A stretch of 64,000 bases of DNA from Shewanella sp. NFH-SH190041 (GCF_024363255.1 NZ_AP026070.1:2356001-2420000), one strand, 5' to 3'; counted from the first letter of the stretch, positions 45,140-55,024 are shown. Made by a program: numbers and translations. Notes: generated by a model from the sequence alone, not told the origin.

Positions 45140-45864
45140 ATGTCGCTGCGCTACCTATCAAAGCCTCTGCCTTGTATAAAGCATCCTCAAATCGCTGCAA
45201 AAACAAACTTAAAAGGTCAACAACCCCTAGAACAGGTGATGAATATGGTGCGAGGCATTGTTAATGAGTCTGATAATATCCACAGCAGCACCCGCTACTT
45301 TAGTGCTCAACTTGAGCGTGCAGAACAAGAAATCATGCTCCTGAAACAGTGTTTAGCGGCAACTGAGCAAGACTCCCTACACGATGCACTGACAGGCATA
45401 TTAAACCGCAGGGCATTTGATGCGGATTTGCAAAACTTAGCCTCAGTCAACGTCAATGACTGCGGACTTATCCTGGCCGATATCGATCACTTCAAACAAT
45501 TTAATGACAGCTTCGGCCATCAACTTGGGGATCAAGTGCTCAAAGCCGTCACCAAACGCCTGGGGGAACACTGCCGGGATGGTGCTAGGGTTTACCGTTA
45601 TGACGGGGAGGAGTTTGCCATTCTGGTCCCCAGTCGGCCTTTGCCACAAATTCGCCATTTAGCCGACTCCATGCGGCGAGGAATTGAAAAATTACCATTA
45701 AGGACCGCAGACAAGGCGGCATTATTGATGGTATTTCCGCCTCTGTTGGTGTCAGTTGCCACCAACAGGCAGAATCCCTTAGCCTGTTTATCGCACAGGC
45801 TGATACCCAGCTATATGAAGCTAAAAAACTGGGACGTAACCGGGTTATGCCCATCATTGCCTGA
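45140..45864 (+). pseudogene. Diguanylate cyclase, frameshifted
   Basis: A coiled helix (residues 25-80) leads into a GGDEF domain: DALTGILNRRAFDADL, LILADIDHFKQFNDSFGHQLGDQVLKAV, and RYDGEEFAILVP. The A-run at 45687-45691 has five A where six keep the frame. With one more A the sequence continues KITIKDRRQGGIIDGISASVGVS and ends in DTQLYEAKKLGRNRVMPIIA at 45864. As written the frame diverges to junk and stops at 45874. The signature is DGEEF rather than GGEEF, so activity is doubtful even if repaired. The usual N-terminal sensor part seems short. Confidence 0.85.
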
Positions 45865-45931
45865 TACCAATTAAGCATGGTTGCTGTTATAACTGTTGAC
45901 CTGCCGTCAGAAAAGGAATGGGACAACCGCT

Positions 45932-47128
45932 ATGAGCAGTAAACAGGACAAATCAGCCACAAAAGTGATCAATGCCGGCAGGGCTAAACAATGGACCGGC
46001 AGTGCCGTTAATCCTCCCGTCGTGCGCGCATCGACCATCATTTTTGATTCTGTTGCACAAATGCAGCAAGCCAGCACTAAAAGAGCCGATGCCGCACCAT
46101 TTTATGGCCGACGTGGAACCAGTACCCACTTTGCCTTTCAAGCCGCCATCACTGAATTACAAGGTGGTGCGGGAACTGCGCTGTATCCCTCTGGCGCCGC
46201 CGCCATTAGCGGGGCACTACTCTCATTTCTGCGGGCAGGAGATCACCTTTTAATGGTGGATTCAGTGTATGAACCAACCCGAGAATTATGCGATACGTTA
46301 TTACAAGGGTTTGGTATCGATACCAGTTATTATGACCCTCTCATTGGCGAAAACATCACCAGTCTTATCCGCCCCAATACCCGGGTTATATTTATGGAAT
46401 CACCTGGCTCTATCACCATGGAAGTGCAGGACGTTCCAGCCCTGTGCCGCGCAGCCAAGGCCCATAATATTATGACTATGTTGGACAATACCTGGGCAAC
46501 GCCACTACTGTGTGATCCTTTCAGTATGGGAATTGATATTGTCATCCATGCGGCCACCAAATACATTGCCGGACACTCGGATGTGATGCTGGGTACCGCC
46601 ACAGCATCCGCTGCGTACTGGCGACAATTACAGCAGCATTCATACCTGCTGGGGCAATGCACCAGCCCAGATGATATCTACCTGGCCAGTCGGGGCTTGC
46701 GTACCCTCTCTGTCCGACTGAAACAACATCAACACAATGCGGCCACAGTGGCCGCATGGCTGGCCACCCGCCCAGAAGTAGACCATATCCGACACCCGGC
46801 ATTTGATACCTGTCCCGGCAACGCATGTTTCCAACGGGACTTTAACGGCAGTAATGGGTTATTTTCTGTGGTACTGAAACATGGCAGCCGCACTGCCATA
46901 AATGCCATGCTCGATTCATTGCAACATTTTAAAATGGGGTTTTCTTGGGGCGGATATGAAAGTTTAATTTTAGCTGTGAATAATATTGATAGAATCAGAA
47001 CAGCAACCCAATGGGATAAGAGTAAGCCTTTATTAAGATTACATATTGGCCTTGAAGATCCTGAAGATCTCATTGCAGATCTTAGCCATGGATTTGCCCA
47101 ATTCCATGCTCATCAGGCTTCAATCTAA
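45932..47128 (+). CDS. metC: Cystathionine beta-lyase
   Basis: The 398-residue PLP enzyme has the lysine in HAATKYIAGHSDVMLGT, the active-site YGRRGTSTHFAFQAAITELQGG and LDNTWATPLL. It splits cystathionine into homocysteine, pyruvate and ammonia in methionine synthesis. The MetC-type DTCPGN and FSWGGYESL segments separate it from MetB. The start is ATG 45932. Confidence 0.93.
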   Translation: MSSKQDKSATKVINAGRAKQWTGSAVNPPVVRASTIIFDSVAQMQQASTKRADAAPFYGRRGTSTHFAFQAAITELQGGAGTALYPSGAAAISGALLSFLRAGDHLLMVDSVYEPTRELCDTLLQGFGIDTSYYDPLIGENITSLIRPNTRVIFMESPGSITMEVQDVPALCRAAKAHNIMTMLDNTWATPLLCDPFSMGIDIVIHAATKYIAGHSDVMLGTATASAAYWRQLQQHSYLLGQCTSPDDIYLASRGLRTLSVRLKQHQHNAATVAAWLATRPEVDHIRHPAFDTCPGNACFQRDFNGSNGLFSVVLKHGSRTAINAMLDSLQHFKMGFSWGGYESLILAVNNIDRIRTATQWDKSKPLLRLHIGLEDPEDLIADLSHGFAQFHAHQASI

Positions 47129-47146
47129 TAGCCTGCACCGAATAAC

Positions 47147-47184
47147 AAGCCGCCAATAGCTTATATGCTCAAGGCGGTTTTTTT
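47147..47184 (+). terminator. Terminator after metC
   Basis: AAGCCGCC ... GGCGGTTTTTTT with an 18-base loop, 19 bases past the stop. Confidence 0.8.
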
Positions 47185-47507
47185 ATGCTCTTTTTTTGAG
47201 CCAAATCGGCATCTATATTAATCTCACCTATACATATCGCCAAACCATCAATTCCAGCAATAATGCATACTTTGCATCTTTCTTGCTATGCCATTGAGCC
47301 ATTCATAAATCCTAAATTTCATTGGTAAACCGCGTTACCTACAAGGATCGCCACCGGCTAAACACGATCAATATCACACTACGCCGCAAAACTTGAAGCC
47401 TGCAGTGATTTTCCACCAAGATAAATACCAACTTCAGATAAAATTAATGTTTATTTTACTGATACAGCCCAGTCTGTTTCAGTGTTGTTGTATCCGGGGG
47501 AAAGTGC
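47185..47507. other. Intergenic region upstream of dcuA
   Basis: No gene is seen. It should contain the dcuA promoter; no regulatory site could be assigned with confidence. Confidence 0.5.
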
Positions 47508-48809
47508 ATGATGTTGTCTCTTGAGTTGGCGATAGTGCTGCTCAGTATTTTTATTGGTGCCCGTATCGGCGGTATTGCCATTGGTTTTGCTGGCGGATTA
47601 GGCGTGATGGCTCTCGCACTACTAGGTATCCATCCGGGGAATATACCTTGGGATGTTATCTTGATTATCATGTCAGTCATTTCGGCCATCGCCGCCATGC
47701 AAATCGCCGGCGGGATGGATTATCTGGTTAGCTTGGCGGAAAACCTGTTGCGCCGCCATCCAGATAAAATCACCCTCCTGGCGCCACTGATCACCTATTT
47801 TATGACGCTATTAGCGGGCACCGGACATACTGCTTTTTCCACCCTGCCGGTCATTGCTCAAGTCGCTAAAGAGCAACAAATTCGTCCATCTCGCCCGTTG
47901 TCCGTTTCCGTAATCGCATCCCAGATTGCCATTACTGCCTCTCCTGTCTCGGCAGCCATGGTGTTCTTTGCCGGGTTAATGGAACCCAAAGGCATAAGCT
48001 ACCCGCTACTAATCGCTATTTGTGTTGGCTCAACCTTATCCGCCGTGATCTTAACCGCCATGGTGGCAAATTTTCTTGGCTGTGAGCTAAAAGATGATCC
48101 CATCTATCAACAGCGGCTGGCCAAGGGTGAAATTAGCCTGCAACCGAGTAATCAGGTGGCGCTCAAGCCCGGAGCGAAACGCGCAGTATTCATCTTCTTA
48201 GTGGCGATCATTCTCATCATGGCGTATGCCACAGCCATCTCCCCAGCGGTTGGATTCATCACGGCACCGCAATTATCCCGCGATCAAGCCATTATCGCCC
48301 TAATGCTAACGGCAGCGTTGACCATCACCGTTAGCTGTAAAATACAAACGGATCTGATTGTTACCGCTCCGACATTCCGCTCCGGCATGTCGGCCTGTAT
48401 CTGTGTGATGGGGGTAGCTTGGCTAGGAGACACATTTGTGGAGGCCAATCTTGAGCTTATCCAGCATACCGCAAGTACCTTGCTGCACAGTTACCCTTGG
48501 ATGCTGGCGCTAGTGCTATTTTTTGCCGCCATGCTGCTGTATTCCCAAGCGGCAACCACTAAGGCCTTAATGCCAGCAGCGTTGGCACTCGGCGTTAGCC
48601 CTATCACGGCAATCGCCTCTTTTGCGGCAGTATCTGCGTTGTTTGTTTTACCAACCTACCCCACGCTGTTAGCTGCGGTGGAAATGGACGATACCGGCTC
48701 CACCCGTATTGGCAAAGCGGTATTCAACCACCCATTTATGATCCCCGGAATACTTGCCATTAGCTTATCGGTCTGTTTCGGATTTGCCCTTGCTCATCTG
48801 CTGTTGTAA
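47508..48809 (+). CDS. dcuA: Anaerobic C4-dicarboxylate transporter DcuA
   Basis: The 433-residue protein equals E. coli DcuA in length. GARIGGIAIGFAGGLGVMALALLGIHPGNIPWDVI and the ending LPTYPTLLAAVEMDDTGSTRIGKAVFNHPFMIPG match DcuA more than DcuB. It has 10 to 12 membrane segments. It exchanges fumarate, succinate and aspartate during anaerobic growth, which fits a fumarate-respiring host. Confidence 0.87.
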   Translation: MMLSLELAIVLLSIFIGARIGGIAIGFAGGLGVMALALLGIHPGNIPWDVILIIMSVISAIAAMQIAGGMDYLVSLAENLLRRHPDKITLLAPLITYFMTLLAGTGHTAFSTLPVIAQVAKEQQIRPSRPLSVSVIASQIAITASPVSAAMVFFAGLMEPKGISYPLLIAICVGSTLSAVILTAMVANFLGCELKDDPIYQQRLAKGEISLQPSNQVALKPGAKRAVFIFLVAIILIMAYATAISPAVGFITAPQLSRDQAIIALMLTAALTITVSCKIQTDLIVTAPTFRSGMSACICVMGVAWLGDTFVEANLELIQHTASTLLHSYPWMLALVLFFAAMLLYSQAATTKALMPAALALGVSPITAIASFAAVSALFVLPTYPTLLAAVEMDDTGSTRIGKAVFNHPFMIPGILAISLSVCFGFALAHLLL

Positions 48810-48831
48810 TCGGTAAAGCTAACCGCATAAC

Positions 48832-48861
48832 AAAAAACGCAACCTGATGGTTGCGTTTTTT
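48832..48861. terminator. Shared terminator between dcuA and creA, now split from creA by an IS
   Basis: AAAAAACGCAACC-TGAT-GGTTGCGTTTTTT is symmetric. It ends dcuA. Before the IS1595-type insertion it lay directly after the creA stop and would also have ended creA. Confidence 0.93.
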
Positions 48862-48874
48862 GTATTTAAGATTT

Positions 48875-49848
48875 CATGCCTATGCACTTTGCTCAGCATG
48901 AGTTCATAGGTGAATGAAAAATAGCTATATTTAACAGCCGCATAGGAATTTGTTTTTCTATTCTTCTGCGATTAAAACGATAAATGAACTCATTGAGGTA
49001 TTCCTGTACATATTTTTTGGATATTCCGTGGAATGTGCCCTGAATAAATGTTTTCAGGTTGCTAATGGCGATATGTACCCACGGGAGCCACTCATCAACC
49101 AATTCTTTCGGCGTCACTCTGGCTTCGTGATGCTGGGTTTTATCAATGATAGTCAATGCACGTAGCCCATCTGAGCGAACATATTGATTGGGGAGAATAT
49201 GCGCTTGCACAAATTGCTCGACACTTTGGTGGCTGATACGGTTAACAGCCTGCATGGCAATATAGCCGGCTCGTTCACCTTGGGTTTCAACGGCCACAAT
49301 TATCGGTGTTTTCCCTGCCGCGCCTCGACCACGTTTACCTTTTTGTTTGCCGCCAACCAAGCAATCATCCAATTCTATGTTGCCAGATAACCAATACAGT
49401 CTGTCTCTGTGCCCCATTGCGATACGCAATTTTTTCAGTATCAACCTTGCCGTTCGCCAGTTAACTTCAATGAGCTTTTTGAGCCGTAATGCTGATATTC
49501 CGCCTTTGTCTGACCCTATAAAATAAATGGCCGTAAACCATTTAGACAGCGGGATATGCGTGCCGTGAAACAGCGTGTCAGATGTCACGGATGTTTGCTT
49601 ATGGCACTGACAGCATTCATAAAGCTCACGGGTATGGATTTGATAGGCTTGACGATGACCACATTTAGGGCAGATAAATCCATCCGGCCATCGCTGCATT
49701 TTCAGGTAATCAAGACAGGCATTTTCTGAATGAAATTGACGTTGCCAATCTATAAAGCTCATTTCTGACATGTTCATCATAAAACCCTCCACAAGAAGCG
49801 ATTTATGGTTCTATATTACGCCCAAACTGACCGAGGTGCATAGGCATG
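48875..49848 (-). mobile_element. IS1595-family element with 8-bp target duplication
   Basis: The 974-bp element has inverted ends starting CATGCCTATGCAC (22 bp, three mismatches) and is flanked by TAAGATTT at 48867-48874 and 49849-49856. One transposase gene fills it. Family, size and 8-bp duplication agree with IS1595. The insertion landed on the stop codon of creA. Confidence 0.95.
48893..49780 (-). CDS. IS1595-family transposase
   Basis: The protein has about 295 residues; the start may be ATG 49792, 49780 or 49777. It begins with a zinc ribbon (CPKCGHRQAYQ ... CCQCHKQTS) and has a DDE-type core with ELDDCLVGGKQKGKRGRGAAGKTPIIVAVE, YVRSDGLRAL and a terminal NSFIYRFNRR-type helix (NEFIYRFNRRR). 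The frame is intact, so the element may be active. Confidence 0.92.
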   Translation of the reverse strand: MMNMSEMSFIDWQRQFHSENACLDYLKMQRWPDGFICPKCGHRQAYQIHTRELYECCQCHKQTSVTSDTLFHGTHIPLSKWFTAIYFIGSDKGGISALRLKKLIEVNWRTARLILKKLRIAMGHRDRLYWLSGNIELDDCLVGGKQKGKRGRGAAGKTPIIVAVETQGERAGYIAMQAVNRISHQSVEQFVQAHILPNQYVRSDGLRALTIIDKTQHHEARVTPKELVDEWLPWVHIAISNLKTFIQGTFHGISKKYVQEYLNEFIYRFNRRRIEKQIPMRLLNIAIFHSPMNSC

Positions 49849-50315
49849 TAAGATTTTGATGGCATCGGCGTTTGCCAGGCTTGCGTACCATAAAGCGGCA
49901 CGGCTGACAGGGCATGTTTCTGGCTCCCCTCCGTCACCTTGGTAGAATAGGATAAATACAGTAATGTCTGATGGGTTTTATCGTAAATCCGCCGCACCTT
50001 TAAGCTTTTAAATAAAATACTTAACGACTCGGAATATACGACTTCACCTTGTTTACTTTTATCAATGCGGTCAAGTTGCGCTGGAGTTATGGGGCCTGTT
50101 TGACGACAAGCAATGCTCATATCAGAAGGATCGGACAGGGATAAATCCTCATCAACGCGACTAATGTAGCAAGTGACACCCGACACCAAAGGGTCTTGAC
50201 GCGCATCGACCACCACATTTTTACCGCTGAACCAACCCAGACTCACTTTCGCAACATCGTCACCACAGCCGGCAAGCATTAACACGGCAAACATTACCGG
50301 AAACCATAATTTCAT
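49803..50315 (-). CDS. creA: CreA-family lipoprotein, 3' end altered by IS
   Basis: The protein has 170 residues as now encoded, from ATG 50315 (GGTGGA upstream). A lipobox LAGC (residues 14-17) is followed by the CreA core (DPLVSGVTCYISRVDED ... ISFACRQTG-like IACRQTGPI ... YSTKVTEGSQKHALSAVPLYG). The native gene would end ...MPSKS then TAA. The IS1595-type insertion changed the TAA to TAC, adding YMPMHLGQFGRNIEP from the IS end. The core is intact, so it may still work. CreA's role is not well known. Confidence 0.9.
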   Translation of the reverse strand: MKLWFPVMFAVLMLAGCGDDVAKVSLGWFSGKNVVVDARQDPLVSGVTCYISRVDEDLSLSDPSDMSIACRQTGPITPAQLDRIDKSKQGEVVYSESLSILFKSLKVRRIYDKTHQTLLYLSYSTKVTEGSQKHALSAVPLYGTQAWQTPMPSKSYMPMHLGQFGRNIEP

Positions 50316-50331
50316 ATTTGTTCCACCAATC

Positions 50332-51708
50332 TTATGCATACAACTTTGCAGCCCAACGGGTTAGTCCCGCAGTTACCGAGCCGAAGTGATCGCCTACCAC
50401 AATCTCACAGTCTGGATAACAGTGGGCAATACGGTCATAAATTGCCGGGCTGCGAGCGGTACCACCGGTCACATAAACAATATCTGGGGTCACCCCTGCA
50501 TTGGTTACCGCAGCCTGCATCAGCTGCTCAATTCGCCCCAATGGCTCAGCAATGGCACTGACAAAATCATTACGGCTAATATCCGTGCCCAAATCAGCGG
50601 CAACATAATCCAATGCCACAGCCGTAGATAGCTGTTCAGACAAGGCAATTTTTGCCGCTTCAGCATTACGGACTAGCTGGTAGCTGAGCTGATGCTGCTG
50701 CACCCGCAACAGATGGCGCAGTTTCTCTTTTTCAGCCGCATCTTTAATCAGATCATCAATCAATTTTTTACAGGCGACTGAAGCAAAGTCGCGTTGAGCC
50801 GCAATATCATTCACCGCAACCGCATTCCAAAAGACTTTGCTCGGCATAGGTTTGCCTGTCACCAAAGTACTGCCCAGCCCCATCAGAGGCATCAGTGCAT
50901 ACATGGCCAGATTAATATCCAGATCGTTACCGCCGATCCGCTGACCACTGTGCCCAAGAAAATCAGCGCTGCGATCGGCTTGCGCCATATGCTCCGGCCC
51001 CATTCGTACCACAGAGCAATCCGTGGTACCGCCGCCAACATCCACCACCAGCACAGTTTTATTACTGTTAAGCTGAGCTTCGAAATCCATCCCTGCGGCC
51101 AAAGGTTCGAACAAATACGCAACCTGCTTAAAACCGGCTCGGGTAGCGGCCACAGTCAAAATAGCTTCTGCCTGAATATTGGCTTGCTCACCGCCAATCC
51201 CCTGAAAGTTCACCGGCCGACCAATCACAGCTTGGGTCAAACAAGCAGGCTTACCTTCTGCAGCCAAAATAGCTTCTGCAGTGGTTTTAATATGTAACAT
51301 CATCAAGGTGACGATATCTTCAAACAGAGCGATTTGATCCTGACGTAAACCGCTTGCGCCAAGAAAGGATTTAGGCGAGCGGACATAAAAGCCCTCTTCT
51401 GGCATATCCAGATAAGCATTAAATGCTGCCTCACCGAAAAACACCACTTCATCATCAGGCAGTAAATCCAACTCTCGGCGTACCGTTTTGGCCCGGCTCA
51501 ATTGGCCTTGGCGCGATCTGGCATAATCTTCCTGCTTATCCGCACTTAAACGCTGATATACCGCCTCAGCAATCAACTCTCGGTCATAGGCATACAGGGT
51601 CGAGCTGAGATAGCGGCTGTTGCCAGCTAAAGGCAGCAGACTGACCTGTCCGTCATCCATAATCCCGATGGCACAATTGGCACTGCCGTAATCAAATCCA
51701 ACAAACAT
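50332..51708 (-). CDS. yegD: YegD-like Hsp70-family protein
   Basis: The 458-residue protein starts MFVGFDYGSANCAIGIM. The ATPase motifs are GRPVNFQGIGGEQANIQAEAIL, LVVDVGGGTTDCSVVRMGP and VYVTGGTARSPAIYDRIA. It lacks the substrate-binding domain of DnaK, as does E. coli YegD (450 residues). It acts as a putative chaperone. The stop lies 17 bases from the creA start, so the two probably form one unit. Confidence 0.93.
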   Translation of the reverse strand: MFVGFDYGSANCAIGIMDDGQVSLLPLAGNSRYLSSTLYAYDRELIAEAVYQRLSADKQEDYARSRQGQLSRAKTVRRELDLLPDDEVVFFGEAAFNAYLDMPEEGFYVRSPKSFLGASGLRQDQIALFEDIVTLMMLHIKTTAEAILAAEGKPACLTQAVIGRPVNFQGIGGEQANIQAEAILTVAATRAGFKQVAYLFEPLAAGMDFEAQLNSNKTVLVVDVGGGTTDCSVVRMGPEHMAQADRSADFLGHSGQRIGGNDLDINLAMYALMPLMGLGSTLVTGKPMPSKVFWNAVAVNDIAAQRDFASVACKKLIDDLIKDAAEKEKLRHLLRVQQHQLSYQLVRNAEAAKIALSEQLSTAVALDYVAADLGTDISRNDFVSAIAEPLGRIEQLMQAAVTNAGVTPDIVYVTGGTARSPAIYDRIAHCYPDCEIVVGDHFGSVTAGLTRWAAKLYA

Positions 51709-51963
51709 GCTTTTTCGCAACTCTTCAACCAATAAAAAAGTCGGCCACGTTATCATAAAAACCCCATAGGCAAAACCGCCGGCGAATGCTTTTATCTGTC
51801 ACCTATTCGTCAAATGGTCAGCAAGCTTACGCCAATGCCCGGTCATACTGGCACCGGGATAAAGTGAAATGTAGATGACTTTATCTTTATGGATAAACAG
51901 GTTATAAAATCAACTTGTTATCCAGTAACACTAGGACAGTAATAGGAGGACAATTCTGCAACC

Positions 51964-52932
51964 ATGACTGATACCATGCTTTATGCCACACTGCCGCGAC
52001 TCTACAGTTTTCGCCGTTGTCCCTTTGCCATGCGAGCAAGATTGGCACTACTGTACTGCCATCTTCCTGTTCGGCTACGTGAAATCAGCCTAAAGCACAA
52101 ACCTCAGCAACTGCTAACTATCTCGCCTAAAGGCACAGTCCCGGTATTACAATTACCAGATGACAAGGTGATTGACGAAAGTCTTGATATTGTCCTCTGG
52201 GCCATAGCTAACGCACCATATTTCCATCTGTCCACAACAGAGCATTCAGTGCTATGCAGCGATGTGCAATACTGGGGTAGCCGCTGTGACCGTGAATTTA
52301 AACCCCAACTTGACCGTTATAAATACAGTAATCGCTTTATAACAACCGCGCAGGTACAGGAAACACAAGCACAGAGAACAGAAACAGACATTATCAAACA
52401 GGCAAGACAAGCGGGGCAAATGTTTCTCAATCATCTCAGCCAATGCTTAGATGAAATAAACACGCACCTTAATTTACCGCAGCACACAATAGTATATTTA
52501 GGTGGCAAGCAGCCGGATCTGCGCGACTGGAGCATTATGCCCTTTGTCCGCCAATATGCGGCAGTGGACAAAATTTGGTGGCAAACTCATCAAGATAAGC
52601 GCCTGCAACGCTGGCTCGATAGCCTGCTGCAACATCCGTTGTTTCACCGCTGCATGGATAAATTTTCCCAGTATCAAGCTGATCAGGTCGATCCTATTTT
52701 TCCCCACGTAAATCTCGATGCAAAAGCGAATATCAACCCAATATCGCAGACCACGCAGCAACCTGCGAGTAAACCAGAACTTAAGACCAAGTCGCAACCC
52801 GCCCCCGATGAAACAATGGACACACTGAATAGCGCACACCATTCAACTGTCAGCCAAACCGATCCCACCGAGAGCTCGGCACACAATGACGACAAGCAAG
52901 CTGATACACAATCAATACGGCGTACGCCATGA
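51964..52932 (+). CDS. Glutathione S-transferase-like protein with long tail
   Basis: The 322-residue protein has a thioredoxin-like GST N-domain (LYSFRRCPFAMRARLALLY, KGTVPVLQLPDDKVIDESLDIVLWA, residues 9-85) and an all-helical C-domain to about residue 235. The last 90 residues are disordered and rich in Gln, Ser and Thr (QTTQQPASKPELKTKSQPAPDETMD...). The CPF motif suggests a glutaredoxin-like Omega/Beta class protein. It overlaps the following MFS gene by four bases. Confidence 0.8.
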   Translation: MTDTMLYATLPRLYSFRRCPFAMRARLALLYCHLPVRLREISLKHKPQQLLTISPKGTVPVLQLPDDKVIDESLDIVLWAIANAPYFHLSTTEHSVLCSDVQYWGSRCDREFKPQLDRYKYSNRFITTAQVQETQAQRTETDIIKQARQAGQMFLNHLSQCLDEINTHLNLPQHTIVYLGGKQPDLRDWSIMPFVRQYAAVDKIWWQTHQDKRLQRWLDSLLQHPLFHRCMDKFSQYQADQVDPIFPHVNLDAKANINPISQTTQQPASKPELKTKSQPAPDETMDTLNSAHHSTVSQTDPTESSAHNDDKQADTQSIRRTP

Positions 52933-54430
52933 GTCACGCGCAAACGCCACCGCCCTCACAGCCAAACCACAGTCCCCTCGCTCACCTCTTGCCCCTGTTG
53001 GCAGCAATCATTGCCATCAGCCCCATGGCCATCGATATGTATCTGCCAGCCATGACCACCATCGCCGCCGCATTTGCCACAGATATGGTTCTGGTACAGC
53101 AATCTATGAGTCTGTACTTGGCGGGTTATGCTTTGGGCATGTTATTTTTTGGACCACTGGCTGACCGGTATGGCCGCAAACCCTTGCTATTAGGTGGATT
53201 ACTTGGGTTTATGTTGGCAGGTCTCTTACTCAGTATTACCACATCCCTGCCACAATTTTTGCTTTGCCGCTTATTGCAAGCCATTGCTGGGGCGGCTGTC
53301 ACCGTGGTAGTGCCTGGCTATATTCGCCAACTTTATGGTGCCAACACCGCCAAGGGGATGTCCTATGTCATGATGATTATGATGCTGGCACCGCTATTAG
53401 CGCCGGGATTAGGCAGTGTGATACTGGCACTTTATACTTGGCAGACCATTTTTATCCTGCTGAGCGGTTATGCCGCATTATTACTAGGATGCATACTGAT
53501 TCTCCGCTTACCACCCGATACTCCTCTCATGCCAACCCTAACGCTTGGCTTCTGGGCGGATCTACGCCAACGCTATTATCGGGTATGGCACCATCCCGGG
53601 ATCAGACCTCGCATTGGTATCAGCATGGTACTGTCACTAGGGTCTGTTGACCTTTCAAGTTTGTTTTTGCAGCGATTTGAGGGTGCTTTATACAAGGCAG
53701 CGGTTTTGATAGGTAGTTGCGCTACCTGATAAGCCGATAACGCAGTAGAAAGGAGCCTCAAACGCTGCCCGCAGGGTTCGGCTAAAAGCGTTTTACTCTT
53801 TGTTGAGCGGTTCTTGCTTAGAATAACTAGGCGACAAACCACTCGCCGCGATTAAAACGCTTTTATCTCGAACAAAATTTAATCACGAAACGTCAACAGA
53901 CCCTAGCATTTTTCAGTTATCTTACTGCTGCGCCTATGGTCTATATGACGGTTTTTCAGCTCAGTAGTACAGAATTTTCCCTGCTGTTCGCTGCCAACGT
54001 TGCCGCCATTATGTTGGCAAATTGGGGAAATGCTCGCTGGGTTGGTCAATTGGGATCTGCCCGTTTGTTAACCCTTGCCGCCTATCTCGCTTGGATACTG
54101 GCAACGATTTTATTGCTTGGCATTATATTCACCGCACCTAACTGGTTGCAGATGGGGATCATTATGCTACTGATGGGAGCCTTGGGAGTTTGTTCGGTCA
54201 ATGCAGATGCATTGATTATCATGCAATTTTCCAATGAAACTGGCACAGCCAGCGCAGTTATCGGCACACTGAAATGGAGCTGTGGCGCACTGGCAGGCCC
54301 CTTACTGGCGCTATTTGCTCTTCCCTCCGCGTTGCCATTTGCACTACTGATTACTGCTGCACTGACAATGATCCTATTGCTTAATTGGCTGCAAAATAGC
54401 AAGTATTGCGCCCTATCAAAAAAGCATTAA
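52929..54430 (+). pseudogene. Bcr/CflA-family multidrug MFS transporter, split by a MITE
   Basis: Part 1 (52929-53639) has the N-terminal helices with SPMAIDMYLPAM and the loop GPLADRYGRKPLLL. Part 2 (53904-54430) has the C-terminal helices (MVYMTVFQLSSTEFSLLFAANVAAIML ... FALLITAALTMILLLNWL). Removing 53640-53903 and one TA joins them in frame (MVLSLAFFSYLTAAPMVYM). The family exports drugs and small metabolites. As it stands only a 6-to-7-helix fragment can be made, so it should be non-functional. Confidence 0.93.
53640..53903. mobile_element. 264-bp MITE with TA target duplication
   Basis: The ends are GGGTCTGTTGACCTTTC and, inverted, GGGTCTGTTGACGTTTC (one mismatch in 17). The element is flanked by TA on each side (53638-53639, 53904-53905). 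It has no gene and some internal symmetry (TAAAAGCGTTTTA / TAAAACGCTTTTA). TA duplication points to an IS630/Tc1-type partner, but the partner IS is not in the window. Confidence 0.9.
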
Positions 54431-54734
54431 CACTCCAGACGCAATAGGGACAGCAATACATCATCGCTATGATGCTCTACACAAAGACGAAGCAAAGCAG
54501 TCAGCATAAATGACTTTCGTCACCACTAACAAAACAGACGGTTGATACACACTATGCCATATCAGAGATATGGGAGGAGATTGGCTTGCTACATGGGGGA
54601 GAAGTTTATGGGGGAGAGGTTTTCAGCGCAATAAATCAGCTTGGGATTACCGGCCCCGACGCTTAGCCGGGACACAGTAAAATCAAAAGCGAAACCGAGT
54701 AAGACATAAATGGCGTTAATACATCAAGTCCAAA
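54431..54734. other. Non-coding stretch downstream of the MFS pseudogene
   Basis: No gene or clear signal is seen here. Confidence 0.5.
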
Positions 54735-54953
54735 TTAAGCCTCAAACTCCAATTCAATATCCGTGCACTTTTTAGGGCAGAATATGCCATAACGCTGACT
54801 GTCAGCCGATGCGTCTTTCCCCGGTACCCGCAACTGCAGTAACTGACCACATTGCTGACAGTGAACGGCATGGCCTTTGCCAATCCGTTTGATAAGATTT
54901 TTCTGCTCATTAAAAGACTGGGCAGTCGCCTGATTAATACGGCTGAAATCCAT
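54735..54953 (-). CDS. Small zinc-binding-type protein, unknown
   Basis: The 72-residue protein carries Cys pairs HCQQCGQLLQLRVP and FCPKKCTDIELEFEA, as in a small zinc ribbon. AGGAGAACC precedes the ATG. It lies beside purU in the same direction, 71 bases after it. No function was recognised. Confidence 0.7.
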   Translation of the reverse strand: MDFSRINQATAQSFNEQKNLIKRIGKGHAVHCQQCGQLLQLRVPGKDASADSQRYGIFCPKKCTDIELEFEA

Positions 54954-55024
54954 TGGTTCTCCTGATAACAGCGAAACTCATAAAATGCAGGCGCAGAGTA
55001 GCACACATGCCACCGGGAGCGAAA

